A DNA stretch of 64,000 nucleotides from Guillardia theta CCMP2712 (taxonomy: Eukaryota > Cryptophyceae > Pyrenomonadales > Geminigeraceae), in NCBI RefSeq assembly GCF_000315625.1, contig NW_005434673.1, positions 632,609-696,608 of the forward strand. The letters run 5' to 3'. The position numbers and the translations under genes are program-made. The notes below the pieces were generated by a model, which saw only the letters and a list, made by a program, of their open reading frames with translations, ran no database searches and was not told where the DNA came from. Below, in pieces: positions 50,670 to 59,509 of this stretch (position 1 is the first letter of the stretch; each line of letters starts with the position of its first letter).

Positions 50670-51251
50670 CTCTACTATACGGCTATCGCTCGCTTCCTCG
50701 CTTGGTACTCTGACCAGCCGATGTCACGGACGCTGCCCTCTCCTCATAGCCTGGACGTTCACTGCTCGAGATCTCTCCGTGCCCAGAAGCATCCTCTGGT
50801 CGGACCTTCTTCGTTGAGGCGCACGACTTCGTTCATAATGCTGGAGCGATCCTCTACCGTCGTGTCAAGGCTCCTGCACCGGCTGCAGATGGCGCGGCGA
50901 TCCCACCTGCCCCGGCTGATGACGGAGGACGCCCCCCGGCATCTGTGGTACACATCCCTGGTTTGCGCGCTCTCGTCGACTCGTCTCATGAGCACTTCAT
51001 TCCTCCGCCTGCGCAGCGAAATGTGACCCCTCTTGTCATGCGCGTCTTCCCTCGCCATGTGCATGCTCGCGCTGCGCTGACCGATCAGCAGCGTGATATC
51101 CTCACCTTGCACAGCCGCAGGACACACTCGCTCAAGTCGCAGGATAGGGTCTTGCAGTCTACCATCTTCGCTCATTTTCCTGAGCGAGACCTGAGCCACT
51201 CTCCGATGCGAGTCTCGAGCTACTACCCCCTCAAGGCCTTCCCGCACCGCT

Positions 51252-52475
51252 ATGCTCAGATGCTCGACTGCTATCTCCATGGCATCCCTCCGTTGCTGCA
51301 CATCAGAATGTGATGGATGTCAGCGCGAGCTCGATCCCTCCGTTGCTGCACATCATCTCCAGACCTGCAAACGCCGATCCTCCAAGCTTCCCACGGCGCA
51401 TGACAACCTTACTCGTACGATTCGGTCGATGCTGAACGAAGCTGGTCTTCAGAGCGTCATCGATACAGTGGGGGATCCTCGTTCTCGACGGCAGGTACCC
51501 TCCCATCCTGACGTGACGTTGGTCCACCCTTACATTGGTAGCTCTGCCGACCTGACCAAGTGGGGGGAGGTCAACCTCGACGCCCTCCATGTTGCAGCGT
51601 CTGAGAAGATTCGCAAACATCGCGCTGCATATGCCATGACTACTCCTCCTCGAGCGTTCATCCCTCTTGCCATCTCGACGGACGGTACCCTGCATCCTGA
51701 CACCCTCCGCTTCATCTGGTATCTCGCGGACATCATTGCTCAGCGCTCGATGCCTCTTGAGGATGCGGCGTTTGGTCGGCACTTCGTGCCTGATGACGGA
51801 CCTGCTGCTGAGGTCTTGGCTCGCAAACGCGCCGCCACCTATCAGCGCCTCACCATGCAGCTGACGCTGGAAGCGCTCTTGTCTGGTGCGAGGCGCATGA
51901 CGCCCTTGCGGGCGCAAGCACTTCTCGAGCCAGAGGACAGCTCCTCCTCGGACTTTGTCGAGTCGCCCGAGGAGTCTTCGCCGGAGGTCTCCGACTCCGA
52001 TGGGGGAAACCCTTCGAGTGGCGCCGACGATCGGCGCGGAGCTGGCGAGGCGTCTCCGTCCCTCACTGTGACGTCGGGTGCCTCCGGAGAGCTCGACACC
52101 ACTGGGGTGCTTGCTGCTGGTCCGAGCTCGCCTGCTTCCTCCCCGGCATCGGTCGGGTCACGCCGGTCCTTGGGCATTGCTGCGGCGTCGCCGCCGTCAC
52201 GGGCGGCTCCCGCTGACTCGGCTACCGCTGACTCGGAGGCTAGCGAGGAGGACTACCTCGAGCGGTACCGTGTTCCTGTGTCCAGCCTCCCTCCGTCCGC
52301 TGCCGGGCGGCCCCAGGCGGACCCCCGGGCAGCGCCGGCTCCTTGTCGGCGGCTGCCCTTTCTCCGTCCGCGGCCGCCAGCTTTGTGGCGGCAGCGGACG
52401 TCTCGACTGACAGTTACAGTGGTCAGTCGGCTGCCTCCGGGTATCGCGTCTGGGAGGCATAGGATTGCGGCATAG
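51252..52475 (+). pseudogene. C-terminal zinc-finger/endonuclease-like and acidic region of the LINE
   Basis: Open frame with CDGCQRELDPSVAAHHLQTC (CCHC-like), a helix LTRTIRSMLNEAGLQSV, SHPDVTLVHPYIGSSADLTK and NLDALHVAASEKIRKHRAAY, then FIPLAISTDGTLHPDTLRF and the acidic Ser/Pro-rich tail. A CCHC finger followed by a P-D and D-containing stretch recalls the restriction-like endonuclease end of R2/NeSL-type elements; this is inference from motif order. A short duplication (TCCCTCCGTTGCTGCACATC at 51287 and 51336) breaks the frame with the preceding part. Confidence 0.6.
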
Positions 52476-52502
52476 GATTTACTGGCAGAAGGTAAAAAGT
52501 GC
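52475..52502 (-). mobile_element. Tail copy F, 28 bp, inverted, with CGCGTCT target-site duplication
   Basis: Inverted tail GGATTTACTGGCAGAAGG then TAAAAAGTGC. CGCGTCT flanks it at 52445-52451 and 52503-52509; the uninterrupted form at 49950 has a single CGCGTCTAAGGG. About 23 filler bases lie between the left duplication and the tail. Confidence 0.75.
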
Positions 52503-52562
52503 CGCGTCTAAGGGATTTTCTTCCTCCTATACCCCTCCTGCATGCTCCTGCTGCTTGTTGCA

Positions 52563-52770
52563 TGATTGCCTGACCCTTAGGCTGCTTGTCTGCGCGGCTT
52601 CGCGCTTGGGCTGGCGATGCCGCGTCTGGGTGCCAGCAGTGCTGGTTCTTTTCGGGCTTGTGTTTTGTGTGTGATTGTGCAGCTTCTCGCTGTGCGCTGT
52701 GTGCCTGGAGGTTTAGCTTGTTCCTGCTTTGTTTTGCTTGAGGCACTTTTTACCTTCTGCCAGTAAATCC
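52563..52770 (+). mobile_element. Tail copy G, full-length 208 bp
   Basis: Starts TGATTGCCTGACCCTTAGGC, contains GGTTCTTTTCGGGCTTG and TTGTGCAGCTTCTCGC, and ends CTTCTGCCAGTAAATCC. It sits downstream of the C-terminal ORF, in the position expected of the element's own 3' untranslated region. Confidence 0.85.
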
Positions 52771-52826
52771 ATTAGTGCCCTTAGTGCCCTCATTACTTTG
52801 ATGGGAGCATCACTGAAGGCGCAAGC

Positions 52827-53632
52827 TTGCCCTCTTGCGAGCATCTCCGTTTGTTCGCCTCCTACCTCTCCAGCTACTATGGAGACTCTGCTGACCTTCG
52901 ACTCTTTCACAAAAGTCAGTCAGCCTCCGTTCAGTGTACCTCGGGCGTCTGTCAGGGCGATGTCCCCTCCAGCGTATTTTTCTGCCACAGTATCCACCCC
53001 CTGCTCCTCCATATCGCAGAGCTTTTTCCCTCTGTTCGAGTCTTGGCCTATGCTGACAACGTCGTGCTTGTCGGTCCACTCGAGGATGCCGTTGCAGCTA
53101 CGTCCGCTATGAAGAAGTACATGTTAGCTGATCTGAAGCTAGAGATTCAACCTCGCGAGTCGAAAGTTTACATTCCCTCCTGGCATCAACACCCTGATCT
53201 CTCGCAGCTGAAGAAGAGCCTTAAGCGCCGTCTCAAGACTCAACTTCTTCACTTCGAGGTCGTCACTGGCGGGATTACACTTGGCGGCCTGCCTATCGGC
53301 ACGGATGGATTTCATGCTAGTCAGCTCCGAGCGAAGGTCTCTACCCTCAACGAAGAGCTCTCGAAGCTCGGGCTCGTCCAGCATGGCTTCATGTTCAAGA
53401 CGCTGGTGAGGGCGAGCCATCTCCAGAAGCTGCGCTTCTTCCTCCAGGGGTCATCTCCGTTTCTCCCGCGGGTCCAATCACAGATTCGTCGCTTTGACCT
53501 CTCTGTCCACCTGGCGCTTGAGAAATACCACCGCTGGCCTTCCTCGCAGTACCTCGCCGCGCATCCCGACCTGCTAGAGTTTGCGAGGTTCAAGCGGGAG
53601 CTTCCGCATAGTCGAGGAGGGGACGAGTTCAC
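52827..53632 (+). pseudogene. Reverse transcriptase fragment, copy 2 (longer)
   Basis: Contains fingers/palm sequence: LRLFASYLSSYYGDSADLRL, QCTSGVCQGDVPSSVFFC (motif related to GxxQGDPLSPLLF), HPLLLHIAELFPSVRVLAY, YADN, and the thumb-like region shared with copy 1. It ends FKRELPHSR then non-homologous sequence. The second catalytic Asp of YADD is Asn, and the QGDP proline is Val, so this copy is probably inactive. No start codon belonging to a full ORF is visible. It is flanked by tail copies G (direct) and H (inverted). Confidence 0.8.
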
Positions 53633-53672
53633 GCCCTCTGAGGGTCTACACCCCGCTGTTTACTGGGGCATA

Positions 53673-53880
53673 GGATTTACTGGCAGAAGGTAAAAAGTGC
53701 CTCAAGCAAAACAAAGCAGGAACAAGCTGAACCGGCAGGCACACAGTCCACAGCGAGAAGCTGCACAAACACACACAAAACACAAGCCCGAAAAGAACCA
53801 GCACTGCTGGCACCCAGACGCGGCAGCGCCAGCCCAAGCGCGAAGCCGCGCAGACAAGCAGCCTAAGGGTCAAGCAATCA
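53673..53880 (-). mobile_element. Tail copy H, full-length 208 bp, inverted
   Basis: Reverse complement of copy G with a few substitutions. It starts GGATTTACTGGCAGAAGG and ends GTCAAGCAATCA. With copy G it forms a pair of 208-bp inverted repeats around RT copy 2. Confidence 0.85.
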
Positions 53881-54786
53881 GTGTAAACCAAGACGACTTA
53901 CGTGTTTTGCGAGGCGGCAATGTAGCGTGTGGGACGAAGAGGGGGCTTTCCTAGCCGTCTTGCTAAGGTCCTCTCATGTCTGGATGCTTGGGTTTCACAT
54001 CCTAGCATACAGTCTATCTCTCATGTGCTCCTCAATTCTGGTTTTATGTGCATTAAACTCGGTCTTGAGTAAAAACTGTCTTGTTACAACTAAGGTCGAT
54101 GTGATATCTGCGTGACTTTGGACTAGTACAAGTCTAACAAACTTGTATTCCGTCGGTTATGAGCCTCGAAACTAAACCCTAAACCCTCTCTTCAATCAGG
54201 CCCTCTCTCTAGCCGCAAGTTGTTTAGGCCTCTCATCTCAGCCTCAATTTGTTTGATTGATCTTCGAATAGGAAAAACAAGCCTTTCCCAGCCAGATTGG
54301 TCGGTCGAATATCTGCTTAACCGTGTGGAAACGCACTTGAAGCTGATTCGATTCTTATTTTTCTTGATCTTTGAGTAGGATCAAATGGAACTACCAGGAG
54401 ATCTGGCGGAAGTTTTCATGTCACATGCCGTTCACTTTCAGGCCTTTCGTTAATTTGGCACTTAAATTTTTCGGTAGGGTCTTTTTTTTTAGTAGGCGTG
54501 CAACGAGTTAGAGACCCCACTTCATAGTACCCAAGAGTTTTAGTTTATTTCAACAATCCTCTTTACAAGTTGTTTTAACGGTAGTTACAACGGTACCGAC
54601 ACATACCCTATGGTACTACTTTCAGTACCAGTTGCAATCCTCCTTGCCTTGACGGACCGTTGAATAGCGGCGCAATCGGGGCGGCCACCGTCGTCAAGGG
54701 CTGCCTCATCGCTCGGCATTGCCAAAAGGAGGAGCCTCGGAGATTGGAGCAAGAGAACAAGGTGATCCTCTTCATTCGCATGTTCT
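53881..54786. other. Left flank of the A/T-rich island; telomere-like motif
   Basis: Begins with TGTAAACCAAGACGACTTAC, which recurs at 63955-63974. At 54172-54187 it contains TAAACCCTAAACCC, two units of the plant-type telomere repeat. Otherwise A/T-rich. A T-run occurs at 54481-54490. No gene is supported. Confidence 0.6.
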
Positions 54787-55311
54787 GTGCACTTTGAATT
54801 ACTACACCACGTTGAAGGTTTAGACATGTCATTCAATCTGGTACCATGTCATGGTGAAATTTCGAAGTGGAATCATCCGAAATTGGAAAGGAAGAATGTC
54901 AACTTCTTTAACACTAGAAAACAAACTAAGAGTTTCTTCCGTCTCAACATCGATCTGCACAAGATTAGGACTACGGTAGTATGGTTAACTGCCACGGTTT
55001 CGCAAACGTGGGAAGCCCTTCTTGAAACCCCGGATGAAAAGGTCAGTGCAGTTGGACCATCAGTACATCACTCTTACAGAACAGAGAATCAAGTTCCTGT
55101 GCCTTTCAAGGATGAACCCTACATGTTAGAACCAACAGGCTGGATCAGGTTCGTTATATTTCGAGGGCGCACTGACAGTCACCTTGAAACGAAATTAGAG
55201 GACGCAATACACATGCATCTCTTTCAAGTTCGAAAGAATGGTACGATTGTGCACGTTTCACACAGAGATTTGGAGGCATCCAGATTGAACGCGACTTTAC
55301 TCAGACATTAA
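54787..55311 (+). CDS. Orphan 174-residue protein
   Basis: Open frame ending 50 bases before the direct repeat. The first ATG in frame is 54826 or near it (MSFNLVPCHGEISKWNHP). The product is mixed, polar, with Trp/His/Arg-rich stretches (RLNIDLHKIRTTVVWLTA; GWIRFVIFRGRTDSHLET) and ends RDLEASRLNATLLRH. No signal peptide, membrane helix or recognised family. It could be the remaining end of a larger gene cut by the rearrangement at 55363. Confidence 0.45.
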   Translation: MHFELLHHVEGLDMSFNLVPCHGEISKWNHPKLERKNVNFFNTRKQTKSFFRLNIDLHKIRTTVVWLTATVSQTWEALLETPDEKVSAVGPSVHHSYRTENQVPVPFKDEPYMLEPTGWIRFVIFRGRTDSHLETKLEDAIHMHLFQVRKNGTIVHVSHRDLEASRLNATLLRH

Positions 55312-55362
55312 TTTACTTTGAAGGAGCTGCCACAACAACTGAGTGAAGTGTGCTCGAACCGA

Positions 55363-56380
55363 GAATTTCGAAAAGTTCCACCGGGATACAATGACATGGT
55401 TGAGAAGATCAAAGTGATCCGTCAAGAGATTGAAAGGCGAAATGTTCAATTTGAACGTTTCAGAAAGAATTTTATGGAAGATATCAAGGAGATTCAAGGA
55501 AATATCCAGGCAATCAACCAAGACCAAGAGATCGAAGCTCAGGACAAGCAGTTTGAAGCAGAGATCCAGGCAATCAACCAAGACCAAGAGATCGAAGCTC
55601 AGGACAAGCAGTTTGAAGCAGAGATCCAGGCAATCAACCAAGACCAAGAGATCGAAGCTCAGGACAAGCAGTTTGAAGCAGAGATCCAGGCAATCGACCA
55701 AGACCAAGAGATCGAAGCTCAGGACACCGACAATCAAGCAGTCAAGGTAAGGAAATTGATGATGTGTCAGTGTAATATATTGATTCTTTGATTTTACAGA
55801 AAAAGACAATGAAACGGAGAGTTGGTGGCATCGAAATCGACAACATTAGAACTGAAGGAAAGAGACTGCGCGTTGCCACTCCAGCCATGCAGGCATGGAG
55901 GGAGAAAATTCTGAAGAAGAGGAATTGATTTGTGTGTGTGTTTTAGTATCTGTGAATCAGGATACTGTGTGGGTGTTCTATGTGATACTCTGTGTGTGAT
56001 TTTGATAAGTAAACTACTTTAACAACCTAAAGTGTTTGCATCAAGAACATGTATCCAAAGCTATGTGAAACGATATAAAAAACGAGCGTGAAAACGCGTA
56101 TCTAAGAAGGAGAGTGGGAAGGAGTTTCATTCACTGACAGAGCCGCTGATGCTTTCATGAGCGTTGATGTGTTGCACCGGTTGTGAAGTGTATGATAAAC
56201 GCAACGCTTCAAAAAATTTGCATGGGGAAAAGCAATTGTTGAGTACACAAAATCACTCAATGAGCGGCTCGTACTTAGCTTGTATGCCGTAAAAGCACTC
56301 AGGGAGCGTCTGGTACTTAGTTTGTATGCGTAAAAGCACTCAGGAGATGAACGGTTCGTATTTAGTTTGTGAGTGAATGC
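55363..56380. repeat. Left copy of the 1.0-kb direct repeat
   Basis: 1,018 bp matching 61340-62377, with one 20-bp difference and otherwise identical wherever I compared. It covers the last ~126 codons, the intron, the final exon and the downstream sequence of the 59.5-kb orphan gene. The offset between copies is 5,977 bases at the left edge. Confidence 0.95.
55364..55928 (+). pseudogene. 3' fragment of the ~800-residue orphan gene, left copy
   Basis: Has no initiating ATG of its own: the frame enters from unrelated sequence at 55363. It encodes the FRKVPPGYNDMVEKIKVI segment, four 20-residue repeats (unit starts AINQDQEIEAQDKQFEAEIQ), then the same 53-base intron (55747-55799) and exon 2 as the intact copy, ending at TGA 55928. 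Translation from a downstream ATG (MVEKIKV) is possible but would give only the C-terminal coiled coil. Confidence 0.8.
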
Positions 56381-56714
56381 GGGTGTTATATGCCTGTTCC
56401 TTATAATAAGATCTACGAGAAAGAGTCGTACTGGATTGATTCGCCGGTTGCCCCGTTCTGGTTTGTGTTTGTATGGACTTCGATGTGGATTGCAGCTGTT
56501 ATGAGTTCGATCTGGGTACAGAGACAGATCAAAAAACGGATCTAGTGAAGTGAAAGCGTGAAGTTTTTAAGTAAAGGCTTGAAATGATGCAGCTTCACCC
56601 TAAATCGTAAACCCTAAAGCCCTGATTTTAGGGTTTTGTAAAAAAGGGTTTTGATTTGGAACGGGGAGGGAGGAGGGAAGGGAGGGAGGGAGAGTATAAG
56701 ATTGATACAGTAGT
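55929..56714. other. Non-coding part of the repeat and upstream region of the glycosyltransferase ORF
   Basis: Contains short internal repeats (GTATGCCGTAAAAGCACTCA / GTATGCGTAAAAGCACTCA) near 56281-56345. Telomere-like CCCTAAA...TAAACCCTAAAGCCC and TTTTAGGG lie at 56599-56635, and a GGGA-rich stretch just before ATG 56715. No additional gene is supported. Confidence 0.5.
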
Positions 56715-57805
56715 ATGCAATCGTCGGATGAAACACGGAAGCTGTTGGATGAGCAAACAAGTCAGTCTGGTGAAGCACAGCAGGAGTTTATAGCGTGGGA
56801 AAAGAATATTTCGACTGTCCGGATGGGACTTATCGTCGTCACGCTTGTTTTACTGAGTGTTCAGTTCTTGTTGCTGCAGTTTGGCGAAAGTATCGCGCTA
56901 CTTTGCGCAGCGCAAGTTGGGCTTAGAGTGCATAAGCCGCCGCGGACAGTGGTGAGTATAACGACGTTTGGTAAGCGGATATTCTACATGACTCCCTGTC
57001 TGGATAGCGTTTTCAGTCAGTCACAGAAGGCTGATCGGGTTATCATTTCCATTCCTAAGGCATACAGGAAGAAAGAGAACACATCATGCACACTGTCGGA
57101 TTGTGATTTGGATACGATTCAACGAGACTCAACGCTTCAACGAGACTCAACGCGATGTGAACACATCATGCACACTGTCGGATTGTGATTTGGATACGAT
57201 TCAACGAGACTCAACGCTTCAACGAGACTCAACGCGATGTGTTTGAATTCCCTAAGCTCACGGTGCAGTTTCTTGATAAGGACTGGGGTCCTGCGACCAA
57301 GGTTCTAGGTGCTTTGCTGCTGGAGCATGACCCGAATACCGTGATTATAACGCTCGATGATGACATATTCTACAACAAGCGTACAGTCGAATGGCTCGCT
57401 ACTCACATTGATGACAAGGATATGGCGCTTTCGTTTGGTTGCGAGATGTGGAACAACCAGCACAGCAACTTCAAGTCGTTCACGACTTACTCCTTCTCCA
57501 ACATATTTGTCACCACTCCGCGTGTTTGCAACGGCTGGCTAGTTGGTTGGACGGCTGTAGCTCATCGTGTTAGCAATTTCGGAGAGGATGTCTGGATGTA
57601 TCTGGATAGACTCCCTCGGGGATGTTTCTATAATGATGATATCTGGATGTCTGGATATGTTGGCAGACGGGGTATACGTAAGGTCTATGCTCCCTGGGTG
57701 GTTTATCATGCGCATCATCGTCGCGATAAGGACTTGAGCCTGAGCACCATCGAAGGCACCCGCGAGCGGAACGCTTTCCCGTGTGCGGTTGACTTTTTCG
57801 GTTGA
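56715..57805 (+). pseudogene. Membrane-anchored glycosyltransferase, frame broken by an 82-bp duplication region
   Basis: ATG 56715 opens a 36-residue polar N-terminus, one membrane helix (MGLIVVTLVLLSVQFLLLQF) and the start of a glycosyltransferase domain (RTVVSITTFGKRIFYMTPCL; ADRVIISIPKAYRKKE). The rest is in another frame: LTVQFLDKDWGPATKVLGAL, VIITLDDDIFYNKRTVEWL (DDD metal site), VCNGWLVGWTAVAHRVSNF, CFYNDDIWMSGYVGRRGI, ending FPCAVDFFG. Between them, 57079-57242 holds two tandem copies of an 82-base unit that itself contains an 18-base repeat. 82 is not a multiple of three, so the halves do not join. The domain type (GPATK.LGAL, I..DDD..Y, NDDIW.S) occurs in algae and in large DNA viruses. 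It is either a recent pseudogene or has an intron I cannot see. Confidence 0.65.
57079..57242. repeat. 82-bp tandem duplication, two copies
   Basis: Each copy begins ACACATCATGCACACTGTCG and contains CAACGAGACTCAACGCTT followed by CAACGAGACTCAACGCG. The second copy starts 82 bases after the first (57079 and 57161). Confidence 0.95.
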
Positions 57806-57886
57806 CTTTTTCTGTTGAATTGTTCGGATAGCTAGAATAAAGAATTGGAAGAAAAAAAGGGTTTGATTGAGCAGGTTGAAGAGGGG

Positions 57887-57936
57887 AGTAGCTCTACGGA
57901 GTAGCTCTACGGAGTAGCTCTACGGAGTAGCGAGTT
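57887..57936. repeat. 15-bp tandem repeat, 3-4 copies
   Basis: Unit GTAGCTCTACGGAGT, just before the ATG at 57950. Confidence 0.9.
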
Positions 57937-57949
57937 GTAGTAGTGAGTT

Positions 57950-58549
57950 ATGGTTGACTTTGTGGAGGAGCTTCGCGGTATCATGTGCTCGAGCTCGCTG
58001 GTGAATGATCTGGATAAGAGTGTGTTGGAGAAGTGCGAGTGTGGATGCAGCTATGATCATTTCAAGGATTACTGCTGCAACAAGGGGTTTGAAGTGATTG
58101 GGGACGACACTCAGTACAAGCGTTACTTCTCGCAGTGTAAGGAGAATGCTGAGAAAGTGGGCGATCAAGGTGCACGGGAGCATGATGCAGGTTGTGAACG
58201 AGGTGAAGTCGATCCATCAGCTTGTTGATAATTTGCAGACGCAAGGGAAGGACAAGATTCACAAGCTTTGTATCGAGGTGATGGCGAGCTCAGCTCCTCC
58301 TGTGCGGAAGCGGAATGGCTGGTACATGTGCTCTATCTCTGGCACGCGGAGCGATTCGTGCATTGAAGTCGGGCGTAAAGGGAAGGAAGGGTCTTGTATT
58401 CTTATCCACCAGAAGTTCACGCCGTTTGTGCTCTGCATGTGGTTTGCGTGTAAGATCGGCCGTCTCCATCATTTGTCTTCTCTTGTAATTGTCCTTATGC
58501 ATGCAGGCACAATACTTTGCCGGAACAAAGGCAACGAGTACGAAACGTA
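57950..58549 (+). pseudogene. Cys-rich orphan ORF with an internal frameshift and an intron
   Basis: ATG 57950 gives MVDFVEELRGIMCSSSLVN then CECGCSYDHFKDYCCNKGFE and QCKENAEK. The coding signal then moves to another frame at about 58150 (WAIKVHGSMMQVVNEVKSIH; HKLCIEVMASSAPPVRKRNG; WYMCSISGTRSDSCIEVGRK; FTPFVLCMWFA). GAGAAAGTGGG marks the shift: one surplus base. A good intron (T|GTAAGATCGG to ATGCAG|GC, about 58449-58506) then joins CMWFAC to TILCRNKGNEYET-stop. The product has about ten cysteines and no recognised family. The shift could be a sequencing error, a decayed gene or a programmed frameshift. I see no slippery site with a strong stem-loop, so I list it as broken. Confidence 0.45.
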
Positions 58550-58603
58550 AACTTTGGAGGCATTTTTTTTATTATCAGCTCTAAGCTTAGCCTATAGATA
58601 TGC

Positions 58604-59077
58604 CTATATCAGTCTCGTGATGTGATGCGGGCGCGGGGGCGGGTAGAGTGGGACAACCTTCGGCATCGGAATCGGGGTCATTACACCATCGCCGTTCTCA
58701 TCCACACCGACATGCATGAACCGCTGCTCGGGGTCTTGAAGGGGTATGACGTTCTCCGGGATCATATTCACGGTCATATTCACGATGGGGAGTTCGATAT
58801 CTTCATCGAAATCATCATACTCATCGGATTCTTCCATATCTTCGTTTTCGGATGACTCTTCAGACCCGGATTCGTTACTGTAAAATGGCTCTTCACCCTG
58901 CTCAACTGGGGCAGGCCCGGGATTCATCGAGCGGTTGATTAAGCTGCCCCTATACTCGAAAGGAATATAAGGAAACATAAATCTAGGTGTATAAGTTTCA
59001 TTTGCAAGGGCTCTTGCGAGCTCTGCGGCCACCGCGGCGCCATCCCCTCCGTTCCCGCTCGTAGAAGTTCGCGCCAT
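58604..59077 (-). CDS. Acidic orphan protein, 157 residues
   Basis: ATG 59077 (MARTSTSGNGGDGAAVAAEL) is the first ATG of the frame. The N-terminal part carries RFMFPYIPFEYRGSLINRSM. A strongly acidic run follows (ESGSEESSENEDMEESDEYD), then repeated-looking IVNMTVNMIPENVIPL and a Pro-rich C-terminus (PMPKVVPLYPPPRPHHI). No membrane segment or known domain. Divergent from the large orphan gene at 59510. Confidence 0.5.
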   Translation of the reverse strand: MARTSTSGNGGDGAAVAAELARALANETYTPRFMFPYIPFEYRGSLINRSMNPGPAPVEQGEEPFYSNESGSEESSENEDMEESDEYDDFDEDIELPIVNMTVNMIPENVIPLQDPEQRFMHVGVDENGDGVMTPIPMPKVVPLYPPPRPHHITRLI

Positions 59078-59509
59078 GCTTTTCCTCTGCCCGTCCGTTT
59101 CGCGCCAAATCTTATAATAGTCTTTTAAAGTACCGTTAAAGGTCACGGGGCGCTGTCAGCATGGTCACGTACAGTCAAACCGACCACCCCTTATTTTCAT
59201 AGTCAATAAAAGTGATATTTTAAATCTATGGGGTACTGTCAGCCATTGCACGTCAACCACCCCCTACCACCCCCTGTTTTGACCATTTGAAATCTTTTTG
59301 GGTGTATGGGTGGGGTAGGTGTCGGAATTTAAATTTACTTATATATGACCACCCCCATGGGTTAAGCTTTTACTACCCCTTATCCTACCAGTCATCACCG
59401 CCAATGAGTATGGTGGGGGTGGTAATGCGTCCCCCTGTTCCCCCTTACTTAAACGCCGCGGCAAACCTCTGGAGTCCATTTGCCACGCGCCACGGCACCA
59501 AGGTTGGAA
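59078..59509. promoter_or_regulatory. Divergent intergenic region with repeated ACCACCCC / GGGGTGGT motifs
   Basis: Between two head-to-head genes. It carries C-rich boxes in both orientations: GACCACCCCTTATT (about 59180), CAACCACCCCCTACCACCCC (about 59255), GGTGGGGTAGG (about 59308), ATGACCACCCCCATGG (about 59345), GGTGGGGGTGGT (about 59412). The boxes are spaced by A/T-rich sequence. Likely a shared promoter; function is inference. Confidence 0.4.

Larger units (their letters stand above)
48431..53880 (+). mobile_element. Nest of rearranged non-LTR (LINE-like) retrotransposon copies
   Basis: The region consists of overlapping pieces of one element. The pieces are an acidic Ser/Pro-rich stretch (SSSSDFVESPEESSPEVSDS) found twice (about 49345-49960 and 51844-52455), an RT segment found twice (about 50000-50625 and 52827-53625), a post-RT region with IPGLRALVDSSHEHFIPPPA (about 50945-51300), and a Cys/His plus endonuclease-like part (51310-51840). 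A diverged copy of the last two parts lies at 48490-49275. All lie on the plus strand but out of order, with frameshifts, small duplications and inserted tail copies. No copy has an intact reading frame, and neither LTRs nor a poly(A) tail is visible. Near-identity of the duplicates suggests recent activity or duplication. Confidence 0.8.

Noticed and set aside
52563-53880. DNA transposon (MITE) with 208-bp terminal inverted repeats
   Set aside because: Other copies of the same sequence are 5'-truncated with a fixed 3' end and stand alone, which fits retroposition better than cut-and-paste transposition.
55318-55791. A 157-residue protein starting at 55318 as a separate gene
   Set aside because: The proposed start is a TTG and the frame crosses the edge of the direct repeat; it is a chimera of unrelated sequence and a gene fragment.
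55297-55809. Minus-strand ORF of repeated LVLVDCLDLCFKLLVLSFDL type (also 61331-61786)
   Set aside because: Exact reverse complement of the 20-residue repeats of the plus-strand orphan gene.
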